Source of the DNA: Neodiprion pinetum
Taxonomy: Eukaryota; Arthropoda; Insecta; Hymenoptera; Diprionidae
Direction: 5' to 3'
DNA length: 64,000 nucleotides
Assembly: GCF_021155775.2 (NCBI RefSeq)
Contig: NC_060237.1
Coordinates: 16,018,970-16,082,969, forward strand
Below, in pieces: positions 13,953-26,569 of the stretch; within the stretch, counting starts at the first letter, position 1, and the number at the start of each line of letters is the position of its first letter. The position numbers were made by a program, and so were the translations under genes. A model generated the notes under the pieces. It was not told the origin of the DNA and searched no databases. It saw only the letters and a program-made list of their open reading frames with translations.

Positions 13953-15070
13953 GTCAGTTCATTACTGAACGGGTTATCCTTGTATAACAAAGATACCACG
14001 TGCACCGAAAAGGAGACTGACAACATATCAGGAAACGGAGGAAATTTGAATGACGCACCGGACACATCCGATCGCCACATGCAGCTTACGACACTTGTGT
14101 AATTTTTTGACGTGACTTAAGCGTCTCTTTCAAAGGAGCTTATCTCATCTTACGACAAATGGTACGCAAGTTATTGACTAAGACTTATGCTTGTATCGAT
14201 ATCTTAATTCTTGAGAATTTTTCAGTTTCTCCATTTTCGTAAATTTCTTAATCCTTAGACATATTTCAAAGTTCCTCCATTTTTCTTTGACGGCAACTAG
14301 TAATTCTTCCGATTGACAATAAATGTTGAAGGCCGTGAAAGTAACGTGAACGATTTGATAATAATACTAGCGATATAGTAGAATAGAAAAAAAAAATTTA
14401 AAACATGAAAAAAAAAATTTCATCCAAGTATTTCTGTTAAAGGGATAGGTGTAACATATAGGTTTAAAACATGTAATGTTATATTTCTATGAAATTTATC
14501 ATGCATTGATTAGAATGTGATGATAATTTTGAACCGATTATAACGTAATTCATATAATGATGTATGTATGTAACGATAAGAACTCGCATATTTAATTTGT
14601 AACCCTCTGTTGTCTTTGTAAATGATTGAATTGATAAATAAATTTGTGATACTAAGATCTGTAATTCTGATACTATTATTTCACTTCATTAATCGTTTTA
14701 AAAACGGCCAGATTAGAAATTGCAAATCAGGATATTTTCGTTGATTTTATAAAATTATCCTTGCAGACTAAATCTATAATCTAAATTGTGAAATTTTATC
14801 CGTAAGTCATCAAAATGCAAGTGAATTTCTCACTCGAAATATTTGAAAAAAACTTTTCCCCGAATATTATATCAGTAATTATACTGAACAAGCATGCAAT
14901 AACGTATTCTTCTTCACTTTGTTGTCAGTGAACTTCGGGTCGAGACTAAAATATTCGATTTCAGAAATATTACATTTTCTTTTAAAAAAAAAAACCTCAA
15001 ATAGAGAACTCGGTCACCGAGTCTTTATAACTAACAATAAAGAACATACAAGTGTAAGTATAACTCACAG

Positions 15071-15871
15071 AAATTTTTTTGGGTTTTCACTTGTAAAACT
15101 CTTCACATACAGCCGGAAGGAATCCTCACTGAAAGATGTCTCTTATAAAACCAATTTCGAAATGTCGCTCTGAGAATTCAAAGTTTTCCCTATTCAAAAT
15201 AACACGGGGAAAATATTAGATTTCTTTTTCTCTAAATTTGTAGAGCATTTGAATTCTCTGCAAAAGTATCATGTAAATTTTTACCGTCAAGTTAATACAG
15301 TACTATAGTTTAGCAACTATAAATGATGTTCAATAGAGACGAATTTTTACATTACAAAACTGACTTTTCAGCCGAGGCTTATAATTTTTTTCGACCTGTT
15401 TAATTAAGGTTTCCATGGCAATCCTACGGAATTCAAGAAAAAACGAACAAAAAAATGTGCATAACCTGCCAAAAAAGATGGGCGTTCAAAAAAATAGTTC
15501 CAAAAATTAAAAACTTCATTTAACCTGAACTCATTCGGCGTTTTTATTTTCCATCTCAATTTCTGAGCATGTCACTGGCACAGAATTCTTAAAAACATAA
15601 CCACGTCCGTGTGTAAGAAAAGAAATCATTCATAAAGTTTCATATCATTAAAACATTAAAATTTTAATACGAATATGATATAGATTAGTGAAATCCTATC
15701 ATTGTTACCGCTTTTGAGTTCAGAGCCTGGCATATCTGCCTCATTACTTCTTATTTATCATTCCACTGGCATAATAATTTGCAGATCGATTTATTCATAT
15801 ACAGTTTAAACAGAAATACCTCAAGTATTTCGTTCTGCTTATTTTGCATTTCAACAACTGTCTTAAAGACA
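15071..15871. other. AT-rich intergenic stretch
   Basis: Between the palindrome and the Myb/SANT-like gene. It is AT-rich with short homopolymers, and no open frame of note or repeat structure was recognised. Confidence 0.5.
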
Positions 15872-17214
15872 TCATCTTTTTTTTTGTTTTTTTTTCTTGC
15901 GCAAGGCTCTGACAGGGTGTGTGGCTGTTTTTATGTTTGGGGTTGTCTGCTGCAATGATGGGTGCGACAGTGTGTGCGATGATGATGCTATGCCTATGCC
16001 ATCATCACCGCGGACAACTTCTACAAATGTTTTGAGTTCTGAAAGGTGCTTTAATTCATCAGATTCTTGTATGGTGTGTTCCTCCTCTTGTCCTATCGCC
16101 GTGTCTGATTCTACGAATAAAACACGTTGCTGCAACATCATATCATACATCATTCTTGTTAGTAATACACGTGGCTGCTCGGGATATACGCTTACCAATT
16201 ATGGTGTTTGTCGAAACTATGTTGTACTCTTCGAATACCGATATATGAGTAGGTATCTCATTTAACACCGACTCGTCTGCTTCCCGCAGTTGTGTAATTG
16301 CAGACTGAAATTTGTACATGAATAAACATGATTGGCTTTTCAATCATTCAAATGGAAGGGATTAATTTGTATACCATTTATGGGGGCTGAGACAGAGCAG
16401 TTGATCCGATATAAATGAGTTCCTTTGTTCAGCGTTAAATTTAACTTACTTTAATACTATCAGTTATTATCGTTCATTCACGCATATTCTCTAAATTATT
16501 TGCCACAATTTTGATCTCGTCTTGTACTCGGTATGTAATCTATCTAAAAGAATATCTTCTGTATGCAGTTTTTGTACTTAATGTTCTCATTACATACCAT
16601 CTCTTCAGGCACCGAATCAGGGACCCTGCACCCTTCCCTTGCAGCAGGTCCTATCAATCCGAGGATCATCAAATCTTCTTCCGATAGCATATTATTATTC
16701 ATAGGAAAATTGCCAGTTTTGATGCGGGCATTTTTAAGGCTTACAGCTTTGGCTCTGACTCGAGTTTTTATATCCTTCCAAGCCTGAAGAATGCCTTAAG
16801 AACTGTTCTTCAAAAACAGAGTTTCCACCGTCACAAAACTTTCAGTCTCGTTTCAAAACTTTCATTTCAGTTCTGGTAGAAACTTGGAGAATAAAAAAAT
16901 TTACCTATCATGGTTTCATCTATAAGTTAATTACGCTAACTGCAAATCAACAGTGTTGAAAAAATCAACGTTTTTATAAGGAATAAAGGTTTTCGAAGTT
17001 TACTCACTTTCTGCCACTGAATTTGTGTTTTCTCAAACTCTAAGGAGTTCAATTCCCTTGTTTTAGTGCCTTCCACAATTCGTCTCCTTTTTCTTTTCCT
17101 CGAGCACCTATAAGCCGTCCTGCTGCAAACTCTCTATGGTTATACATATATTCGATCAAATATTTTCTTTGCTTACTGTTGTGCTTGTGGGAACGTTTTA
17201 CTACTTCAGTAGGA
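15872..17214 (-). pseudogene. Myb/SANT-like DNA-binding protein gene, frameshifted
   Basis: Minus-strand exons can be followed. One runs 17214-17008 (after a TTACAG acceptor, ending at GTGAGT), one 16783-16598 (after CTTCAG, ending at GTATGT), and then open sequence runs on to about 15872. Translated pieces resemble the trihelix/MADF-type Myb/SANT domain of insect transposon-linked regulators: a basic start, FAAGRLIGARGKEKG, an LNSLEFEKTQIQWQK helix, then AWKDIKTRVRAKA and a loop with EEDLMILGLIGP. In the first exon the frame changes between LWKALKQ and ELNSLEF, consistent with a 2-base insertion, and another break lies near 16200. The C terminus is lysine-rich (RKKKKQKKR). It is probably a dead copy of a transposon-associated gene. 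Confidence 0.45.
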
Positions 17215-17579
17215 CTGTAACAAATCCACGTTCATATTAATGTGACATCATAAAACCTGCCATTATCATCTTATAAATATGCCTGATCTTATAACGTCTT
17301 ATAACAGATTTTTTAAATAGCAATTTTGTGAATAAATGCAGCTAACAGAACTAACACACAAAACAATGAAACAAAACTTTTCTAGAGATCATAATTAAGC
17401 TTATGATCTCTTATATATTAATATAAATGTATTATTTCATTACTTATGTATTGATTTCATATAAATATCAATCTCATATATTATTTCCTTACCTACCTCA
17501 TTTTGTACGTTGATTCTTATGTCACAAATCTCGAAATCACAAAAATTTTGATGGTTTATTTATTGTTACTGCAAATAGC

Positions 17580-18360
17580 AATGTAACATGAAAAAACTGT
17601 TATATCGCCGCCTGACAAGTCTAGGCTCACGGCTTCTTTTAGAACGGGAGGTTCAAACCACGGTTTGAACGCAACCATTGGGCTGGCGAAACCGCTTGCT
17701 TGTAACGCCTGACGCGAAATAGCACCCGGTACGGAATCGCTTTTTATAATAGCGCCGCTTTCGCAAGCGACCTTTCGTGTTGCGTCGCTTCATAGCGACC
17801 CTTCATTGCGTCTAGTACAGAATCGACCCCCAGCTCACGAAGTTTCTCACTCCCTCGTGATCTCGGCAGCTCATCGCCACTCGCAACTACTCTCTTAACA
17901 TGAAAAAGTGGTTTTTCACTAATTGCAAGTGTATATTCACTTTTTGCCAATGCTAAAACCCAACCACCTTGAATAAGTGAATACTCACAATATCAATTAG
18001 TGAAAAATGAGAAATCACTCATTTTAAGCGTGGTCATGAATTTCATGATTTAAGAGTACAAAATTCACTATTTTAATCAGTGAATACCAAGTTCACTCTT
18101 ACAATAGTGAAATCATATAACTAATTGAATAAGTTAAATCTTTAAAATCAATAAGCCAAAAAATCTCACCGATACATTAGTTGAAACAACTATTGGATTT
18201 AGTGAAATTAAAACTAAGGAAATTGGTCCAATTTCACAAAAATAAAAGTGAATTTTAATTATTGAATAAGTTAAATTCTTTCGACATGGCAGTGAAATCA
18301 GTTCCCTAACGAAATCAAATTTACCGATACATCGAATTCTTTTGATACGCACAATTAAGC
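17580..18360. repeat. GC-rich patch followed by TCACTAAT-type motif cluster
   Basis: A GC-rich patch (about 17600-17890) is followed by AT-rich DNA with many short copies of TCACTAAT, ATTAGTGAA and TTCACTTTT-like motifs on both strands (17905-18330). The same motifs recur at 24.2-26.0 kb on the other side of the transposase-like gene. They look like subterminal repeats of a large DNA transposon, which is inference. Confidence 0.35.
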
Positions 18361-18559
18361 AAAAATATAAGAAAATTTACAGAACAAATTAAGCCACATT
18401 CGCTTCAATTATCAGAAAAATGATCTAATTCGATGAATCAGTAATACTCATTATAGCATATAGTGTAATTAAGGTAATTAAATTACTACAATTTCACACA
18501 GTTTAGTTTTATTACAAACAAGTACGGTTAAATTAGATTATTTGAATTTTTAAATTAAA

Positions 18560-19110
18560 CACAAAACATAAAATAATCATATTATTTTTTTAGTTCAATG
18601 CAACAATGTTTGGATAATTATCGTCGTCAGACATTTGTTGCATTTACTGACATACCTACATATATTAAAAAAACTTGAACGTCTAAGTCAAGATCAGATT
18701 GAAAATTATTTTTTTAATTAAACACAAAACAAAATAATTGTATTATTTTTTTTAGTTTAATGCAACAAAACTTAAATAATTATCGTCATCCGACATTTGT
18801 TGCATTTACTGACATATATCAATATATTAAAAAAAATTTAAACGTCTAACAAAACATCAAATAATTATATTATTTTTTTTCAATTCAATACAACAATACT
18901 TAAATAATTATCGGCATCAGACATTTGTTGCATTTACTGACACATCAATATATTTAAAAAAATTTAAACGTCTAACAAAAAATTGAATAATCATATTATT
19001 TTTTTTTAATTCAATGCAACAACACTTAAATAATTATCGGCATCAGACATTTGTTGCATTTACTGACACATCAATGTATTAAAAAAACTTTAACGTATAA
19101 TATAAGTCTC
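18560..19110. repeat. Tandem repeat, about 127-160 bp x 4
   Basis: Four diverged head-to-tail units. The anchor ACATTTGTTGCATTTACTGA occurs at 18631, 18793, 18921 and 19047, giving spacings of 162, 128 and 126 bases. Each unit also holds a TTTTTTT run, a TCAATGCAACAA-type stretch and TTTAAACGTCTAAC. They lie just beyond the 3' end of the minus-strand transposase-like gene. Confidence 0.85.
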
Positions 19111-19242
19111 AAGATCAGATTAATAATAGAATTATAAAGAATGTGAATCGAAGTATAAGAAAAACAACGAACAATTACAGTTCGCTAATAAAAAAATGAA
19201 AAGTGAAATATTGATGATCTTATAAAGGACAAAGCGAAAATT

Positions 19243-22200
19243 TTAATCCGAAATAGAATCATCTGAGTCATCAATGCTTTTTTGACTACTCATATCAATC
19301 TCAATATTGCTTAAAGATACATGTAAGGATGATACCACAGAGCGTGCTTTAATTCCCTTCATTTTAAATATATAACAATCGATAAAATTGTAAAATCCTT
19401 GTAAGGTATCCGGGAACTTCAAGTTAAACACATAATACAACTTATACAGCAAATTGAAAACAGAAATTGGTGTACTTTTCTGATTGATACTCAATAACCA
19501 ATTGTCTCCTTCAATAAAAAACGTTTCGCAGTCGTGGCCTTTTACCATGATAATATATGGTTGAATTGGAGTCACGGCGCTTTTTTTTATTTCCGTGACA
19601 TAGTTTGATATGTTAGTTCCATCCTTTAATAACAGAAGAAAATGAAACTTGACCTTTCTCCCCAATCATCATAATAATAATGATAAAAAAGTTATAAAGT
19701 TTAAAAAAATTTTTTAGTCAAATTCTTATTCAAACAGTACTCTAATTCTTATCTGCTTTCAACATAAATTTTTATTTTGAAACATTTACTTACTGGAATA
19801 ACTTTGAGTAAGTCTTTATTCGGGAATTTAATTTTTGAGAGAACGGGATTGTCAATTTCTTCATGAGCCTAGACAAAATTTGAAATAAAAATTATGAAAA
19901 TAATACAAGTTATATTGACATGTTGATATTTCTTTGTAATTCATAACATACTCGTTTTCGGCTTTTCCCTTTGCCTTGTCCTTTCTTCGTCAACACAGAA
20001 TTTGAAACTGGGAGTAACGCACTTAGCATTACTCAAGCTCTTAAATGTTCTAATATAAAATAAAAACATTAATATTCTAATTAGTACCTAATGCAGACAT
20101 AAATAATAAGTATTTTCTTACCGTCAGTAATATTTGCAGAGTCGGCGAATAAAGCAGGTTTACATACTTTTGTGTACTGGCGGATTCAAGGAGAATAGTA
20201 GGTGGTAAATTTAGACAGAAAGTTATCAGCAGTACTCTGGTATAAATAATCAAAGTCACGTTCGATCTGTAATAATATATTAGTTGAATAGACTACTTTC
20301 AAATTTTTAACAAGAACTCAAAACAATGTAGTTAAATATCTTTATAAAATAGATTCTTACAAGTTCACCATCGTAATCTAGAAGACGCGGGTAAGTCCCA
20401 AAAATGTCTGAAATAGTTGGATTTTTTGCCTCAATCCATTTCAATCTGGATTCGCGAGTATCCTCTATATATTTTATTATTTTGTCTTTATTTTGGTTAG
20501 TTGGGTTCGTGCATTTCAGTAATGATATCTAAAAAATAACAAAATTAAAAATAAATAAAATTTAATTTGTTGATGACCTACCTTTTCTTCAATTTCTTGA
20601 GCGGTGAATTGGCAAGTGCTGGAGTCTGTAGGTGAGAGGTGTAATGTTCTTTTTGTCTCTTTTTTTGAGCTGATTTGTTGTACTTTTTATTCGATGGGCT
20701 CAAATTAGTCCTCATAGTATTGAGACGACATTCAATAAACCCATTCTTCGAATTTTCATCGTAATAATGTTCCTGAAGTATAAAAATTATGAATTAAAAT
20801 ATTTGTTTTTAAAATTGATTTATCTTTCTTACTAAAGCTTCATTTCTAAACTCACCCAGCCATCATCGGAAAAATTATCTTTTAAATTAGGAAATTCTGA
20901 AACTACAGCTTTTGCTAGAGCGATTTTAGCAGATTCTGGTGGGTAGCTAAAATGTAATAAAATTTGATCACTCAAATGGTGATTTCTATTTAAAATATTA
21001 AGAATAACATCTGCCCTACACAATTTTTATCTTACTTACTGAGTTTTATGATAATCCACCGATTCAGCGGTAATGATTCGAACAGGAGCTTTTCGTTTTA
21101 CATCACCAAAAATTTCTGATGATTTCAAAGCTTTAAGTAGATTTTCACCTCCCGGCTTCATTTTCAATGTTTCGGCGACAGTTCCATATTTCTGAAATTT
21201 ATAGAATTCAATTAAATACGGAATTTAATTCATACTGCACTTAAAAAAATAATGGCAAGAAAAAAAAAATAGTACCGAAAATTTGGAAATATCCATCGTG
21301 GATGTTGGTAACGTGCTACCGGTTGATGGTGATCCAAAATCACACCAAGAAGATGACGTCGACGCCAAAGTATCACTAAAATTCGGTGTTGACATGAAAT
21401 TGCCATCTGAAGTTGACGTAGACGCCAAGTTCTCATTCGCTTGTGAGTTGATGTTAACACTTTGGGTTCCTTGTTTATATTCTTTGTTACTCTCAACATT
21501 ACCTCTAAGCTCTGTCAGTAATTTCAAAATCTCAATTTTGGGACCCATTTTTAATTTCATTTGTTCTACATATTCTTTTGTCAGTTCTCTAAAAGCAATA
21601 CCATCAATACCTTCTCCTACAGATCCAATAGAAATAATAAATAAATAATTAGCATAAGTTCATGAATATTTATAATTATTGTCTGATATCGTATGCAATG
21701 TAAAATTATTATTTAGTTTTATTAAGTCTCAATTACTTAAGATATGTTCAAGAATGAATAATTTTGACTCTCCAAAATCATAAAATAGAGAAATTAGTCA
21801 TAATAAAATATGACGTAAGCTTATATAAAGATGTGTAGAGTTGACTGGATTCCAGCAACAAAAAGGTTGGAAGTGTGCTAAATTAGATGTATTGATAAAT
21901 CGAAAATTATCATGATCTTCGTGATCTTCAAGGTGATATGCATGTAAATTAACATCAAACTCTACCGTTATTCACGGCCATATCAAAAAATAAACCTCAT
22001 TGCAATTTAATATAATAATTTCTTTTATTCTTCCAAATAATGGCAAATTGTCTGGTTGAGCCGGTGCAACTGCTAGACAAACGTACAGCCCAAACCTAAA
22101 CTCGACACCATTCACTTTTACTGATTTTGCAGAAACTACAACATTGTCCATTGCAAGGTTTAATTGCAATAAAAATTGTCGACTCAAAGTATTTTCAAGA

Positions 22201-23150
22201 AATTCTGATTTACGAGAAAAAGCTTGTACGCTAAAAAGTGAAACATCTTCACCACCCCATTTTGAGCTTTGACCACATTGAAATATTTTAATTAAGGTTT
22301 TGGGAGGGTTCTTAAAATTGCGGACAACTTGGGCTCTTGCTTTTACTGCACCGTGTTTGGCTTCTTCGCGCATGCACCAGTAGTTGATAGCTGGGCCTGC
22401 CCACAACATAAATTGTCGATAATGAGATACATGGTGAAATTTGTTGAGTGCATTAATGTCAGGAAATAAAAGCTGGAAATTAGTCCAAAATTCCTTGACA
22501 AGAGCATCAAAGTAAGGCATTTGAGAACGGTAAAGTTTTGGAGCAAATACTATTTCCATTATTTGTAGTAGATTTTTTATTGAAGTCACATATTCATCAT
22601 CACTCGCAATTTTTTCAGACAGTAAAAATGGTAAAGCTCCAATTAAGCACCAAACTTGCATTACTTTTTGACTTGACTAGTAATCTCTTCTTCGTAACAT
22701 AGACTCCGTGAAATTAGCAGAAGGTTGTTGGTAATTTCACAAAATCCCCATTGAAATGATGAGATATTACCATTGAAATACTTACAATCAAACTTTTTTG
22801 CTACCAGTATATATTGCTGAAGTACTAATTTTATAACCATTGGGCAAATGCCACAGAGAAAATCGTGCATCGGATCGAAAATTTTATTGCGATTGACATG
22901 AAAGTACTTTAAATCGTTTAAACAACAATCACCGTGCATACCAGTAGCTGTTTTTTGCCTGTCAGAAAAATTATCTGCTATTAATGGGTCGACATGTGCT
23001 TGGTATAAATTTTTTGTACGTTCTTGACCAAGCTTGAGGGATCCAGCATGTAAATCATCTTTTGAATACATGCACATGCGACAGAATTTATTAGAAGATG
23101 GGCCTAACAGGTTAAATACGTCATGTACAGCGAGACCATCGCCATTAAAA
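19243..23150 (-). pseudogene. Decayed multi-exon transposase-like gene
   Basis: A minus-strand gene with many short introns. N-terminal exon sequence (23150-22661) has GDGLAVHDVFNLLG, a CRMC motif and FDPMHDFLCGICP; the next piece (22661-21972) has KFHHVSHYRQFMLWAGP and EAKHGAVKARAQ. Later exons include EAKNPTISDIFGTYPRLL (about 20.4 kb) and a C-terminal exon 19665-19243 with IQPYIIM. These motifs belong to a family of large transposon-associated proteins found in cnidarians, fish and arthropods, possibly related to EnSpm/CACTA tnp2 transposases. It is broken by a frame change in the A run near 22663 and in-frame TGA codons in the exons near 20.2 and 20.0 kb. Upstream it runs into an inserted segment. 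Confidence 0.5.
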
Positions 23151-23153
23151 GCT

Positions 23154-23853
23154 CGAATTTAACGAATTAGCGCGAGACTTTAGACCGGTCACAATTGAGA
23201 TTTTCCAAACACTACTCTTGCTCGAGAGGGCTAATCCGGGTTTACGTCCACGCACTTCGCGACTTGACAGACGAAAGACGCAGCTTCTTGGGCCCGAGGG
23301 CCCAAGGAGCTGCAGTTGTAATTAGTTACAACGGTAATTAGCCAATGAGGTGCGAGGGCGACCTCCTGGTGCCCAAATCCACATGGTCAGCGTTACTTCT
23401 CGCTCTTCGACGGTGTTCCGACGATTCTCAATCTCGTCGGTAACACATTGAAAATATGAACAAAAGATATTTGCATGCAATGTTCACACATTCATTCATA
23501 CATTCCAATGAGTAATCTATTTTAATTTGATGGTTCTGAAGGTAGTGGTTTATCCTAGTTATTGATTATAATTTTAATTTAAAAAGAGGAATATTTCCAG
23601 GCTGAGCGCTACTGATACTAACTCAGCAGTCTCTCATCTCAGTTCTTGGTACCAGATAAATAGAATAAAGTTGAACCTTATACTAGGGATCATCATTGGT
23701 CTCTACGTGACTTTTGCCAGGAGGGGTGGAACTCGCCGTTATTAGAATATGAGATTTTGATGAAATGATATCTGTGCATTGAAGAAATTAAAGCAATGAA
23801 ATGAAATGGAATTTTGAAAAAGTTACGCCAAGGCGGTACGTCGGGGCGTAACA
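23154..23853 (-). mobile_element. LTR-like insertion (possible solo LTR)
   Basis: About 700 bases of GC-richer DNA interrupt the transposase-like locus. Read on the minus strand it starts TGTTACGCCCCGACG, typical of many insect LTRs, and contains a self-complementary CTTGGGCCCGAGGGCCCAAG. No open frame. The other border, near 23154, does not end in a clean CA, and the best target duplication (GATGA against GATGG) is imperfect, so the exact limits are uncertain. Confidence 0.35.
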
Positions 23854-24179
23854 TCATCAACAGATAAATTTAAGTAGTCTTCCATTATGATGAGTTTCCT
23901 CTGAAAGCCAAAGAAATTTATTTAATTCATAAATTCAAATTAGGCTAGAGAGCAATATATTCCAAAAATCTAGTACTGTCGATCATAGAATTACTGTTAG
24001 AAATTATTTTTCAAAGTGACTATTCAAATTACTGTTTAAATATTAAAAAAAAATAGAAACAATGAAAGAAAGAAGTATATTAAATTATGCCAATAATAAA
24101 AGTATGAGTTAAAGATATAAAAGTGAGTAGAAGTATTGATAGATAAAAAACTATTAAACATTATCTATTAAAGTATCAA

Positions 24180-26020
24180 CAGTACTTTGGTGTTGCTATT
24201 TTTTCATAATTTTCACTTATCCACAAGTAAAGCAATGAAAAACAACTAATAGAATTAGTCAAAATTTATAACTGTAACACTTGAGCATATACTATAGTAC
24301 ACGATTAGTTAAAATTGTACGCATTATTCAGATGAACCAGTTTTTTTATAAATGTTAAAGTTATAACTTCTGAGTATAATGGCACTCGTTGACAATTAAT
24401 ATGCACAAAATGAAACAAAAACTAACCTTTCAAGCTTTTTCGTCGAATTCTATTTGTTTGTTAAGATAAAACCAACTATAAGCACTAATATCATCCACGT
24501 AGTAGACGCTATCAAGTATCAGCTACGTCACGTCAGGCGCGTTGCTGCTCTTCCTGGTTGCTTCACTAATCTAAACGTGAAGTTATAAAAAATCAATAAT
24601 TGAATTAGTGAAAACTTATACTTGAATCAATGATCTGCAGTCACAGGTTATTAATTATGTTGAATATTCTAACATTTGTCTAATCGCATCATAATCTCAA
24701 TAGTGACAGAATAATCTGTTTAAAACTTTTGGAACTTTTGTGCAATCAAATTAAATCTTGAAATAATTTTAACCAAAATGGCTGAAAATAAGTATGTATG
24801 TATTAATCCCTGTTAAAACTATTTCGTCATGAATATTTAAATCATCATTTTCAGCATGATATCGCTTTTTAACAATTGATAATAATAAGTTTAAACAATA
24901 ACTCACCTTTTAAACTTTTATGTCGAATTTTATGTCTCAGCCCATATAAACCAACTGTAATCACGAAAAATACCCCCTATGTAGTAGACAATATAGTATT
25001 ACCTACGTCACTCCAAACGTGGCGCTGCTGTACCTAGTTGTCTTCACTGATCTAAAAGTGAAGTTATGAAAAATCAATAATTGAATAAGCGAAAATTTAT
25101 ATTCAAATAAGTGATATAGAGTTACAGGTTATACATTATATAAATTGCATTAAATATTCCAGCATTTATCCAACTGCATAATAATCTTAATAGTGACAGG
25201 ATAATTCGTTTGAAACTATTGGGAATTCTTTGCAATCAAATTGAATCTTGAAATCATTTTGATTAAAATGGTTGAAAATATGTATGTATTTCTCCATGTT
25301 AAAACTACTTTGTCATGAATATTGAAATCATAAGTTTTTGAGTATAATAACACTTTTTTAAAACAACAATGAAAAAATTCAAACAACAACAAACCTTGAT
25401 AACAATCCCGTCGAGTTATGTCTTACACTTTTACAGTATAAATGAGAAAAACTTCAAGTTTTTAGCATTACTGAGTCACGTCCACGTAATATACGCTGCG
25501 GTATTACGTAGTTACCTTCGTCACTGTAAGCGGGGCGCTGGTGTTCTGGGTTATCTTCACTTATCCAAAAGTGAAATGAGAAGAAATCAATGATTGAATA
25601 AGTGAAAATTTTGTACATGAATAAATGACCTATTATTACTATAATAGCTCACTTGTATACAAGTTACAAATGATGAAATTAAAAAGAAAAATTTATTATT
25701 TGATTGGTCATGAAAATAATTATTATATTACCTGTTAAACTTTTTTTTTCACAATTCATTAAGGAATTTGTTGTATCAAATTAAATTATAAAGTATTATT
25801 CATCAAGATGAGGAAAAACACAAATATGTTCCTCCACATTGAATGAGTACTTTTCAGAGTGTCAAAGTTATGAATTTAAAGTAAATTAAATTAACAAAAA
25901 AAATGTTTACAAGTTTTAACAAAAACTAACCTCAAAAATATCAACGTCATTCGTTGTCTTCACTTATCTTTGAAAGTGAGCGACAACAAAACTAATAATT
26001 GATAATGTAGTGAAATCGAT
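24180..26020. repeat. Tandem repeat, about 480-bp units
   Basis: Three well-matched units: the anchor GTCGAA/GTCGAG recurs at 24442, 24922 and 25410 (periods 480 and 488). There are shorter partial units on both sides (about 24190-24420 and 25920-26020). Every unit carries a CTACGTCAC-type core, a TTCACTNATC..AAAGTGAAGT hairpin and CAATAATTGAATTAGTGAAA. The repeats separate the transposase-like gene from the DUF4806 gene and could be subterminal repeats or a satellite seed. Confidence 0.8.
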
Positions 26021-26241
26021 ATCTCATTGAGATAAGTTACCGACAGAACTGCGCGAAAAATTTGAGTGTCTTACAAATAAAATGCATGTTTATTTTTATA
26101 AAAGTATATATTTACCTGGGTATATTATTCCACTAAAAATTATCACAGATTAAACAAAAATCATATCACTGTCACAAAATTTACTTGTCTACCGTAGAAA
26201 ATTTTATTCATTATTAGTGGAAAAAAAAGTAATTGCGGACT

Positions 26242-26331
26242 CAGAGCTATCTGGTCAGACTCTCTAGCGCCCGACAAGGCGTGTAACGCTGAGCTGTATG
26301 GCCCAAATCTAGTTAGACTAGCTGGGCTCTG
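26242..26331. repeat. Short inverted repeat in GC-rich patch
   Basis: CAGAGCTATCTGG at the left is mirrored by AGCTGGGCTCTG at the right, enclosing about 60 GC-rich bases in otherwise AT-rich DNA. A possible miniature element; no target duplication was identified. Confidence 0.35.
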
Positions 26332-26569
26332 TCTGACATTCCCTACTAATATTGGACATTATATGGGGCTGGCTATGCAGCGCCCGATCCGCTCCCAGTC
26401 AATTCAATTAGTTTTATAAACTATACATGAACAAATCACTTTTTTTAAATATTCAACATATTATTTAATAAATCTGTTGACAGTACATTATCATATGAAA
26501 CTGAAGCTTCAGTCTTGTCATTATCACAGCAAAATATTCATAACATTGTACTTGAAGTGGGTAACATCT

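Larger units (their letters stand above)
10596..15070 (-). repeat. Right arm of giant inverted duplication
   Basis: Reverse complement of 4110-8584 (4475 bp). The borders are sharp: just outside 15070 the sequence AAATTTTTTT has no counterpart left of 4110, and inside 10596 the sequence GAATC differs from that after 8584. The arm contains the whole gene including its TATA box and downstream AATAAA signals (for example near 14319 and 14637). Confidence 0.95.

Noticed and set aside
4110..15070. The giant palindrome as a foldback transposon
   Set aside because: No terminal motif, no target duplication, and it contains an ordinary intron-bearing gene with a promoter; better explained as segmental inverted duplication.
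15890..16265. 122-codon plus-strand frame
   Set aside because: Opposite to the Myb/SANT-like exon and low in complexity; shadow.
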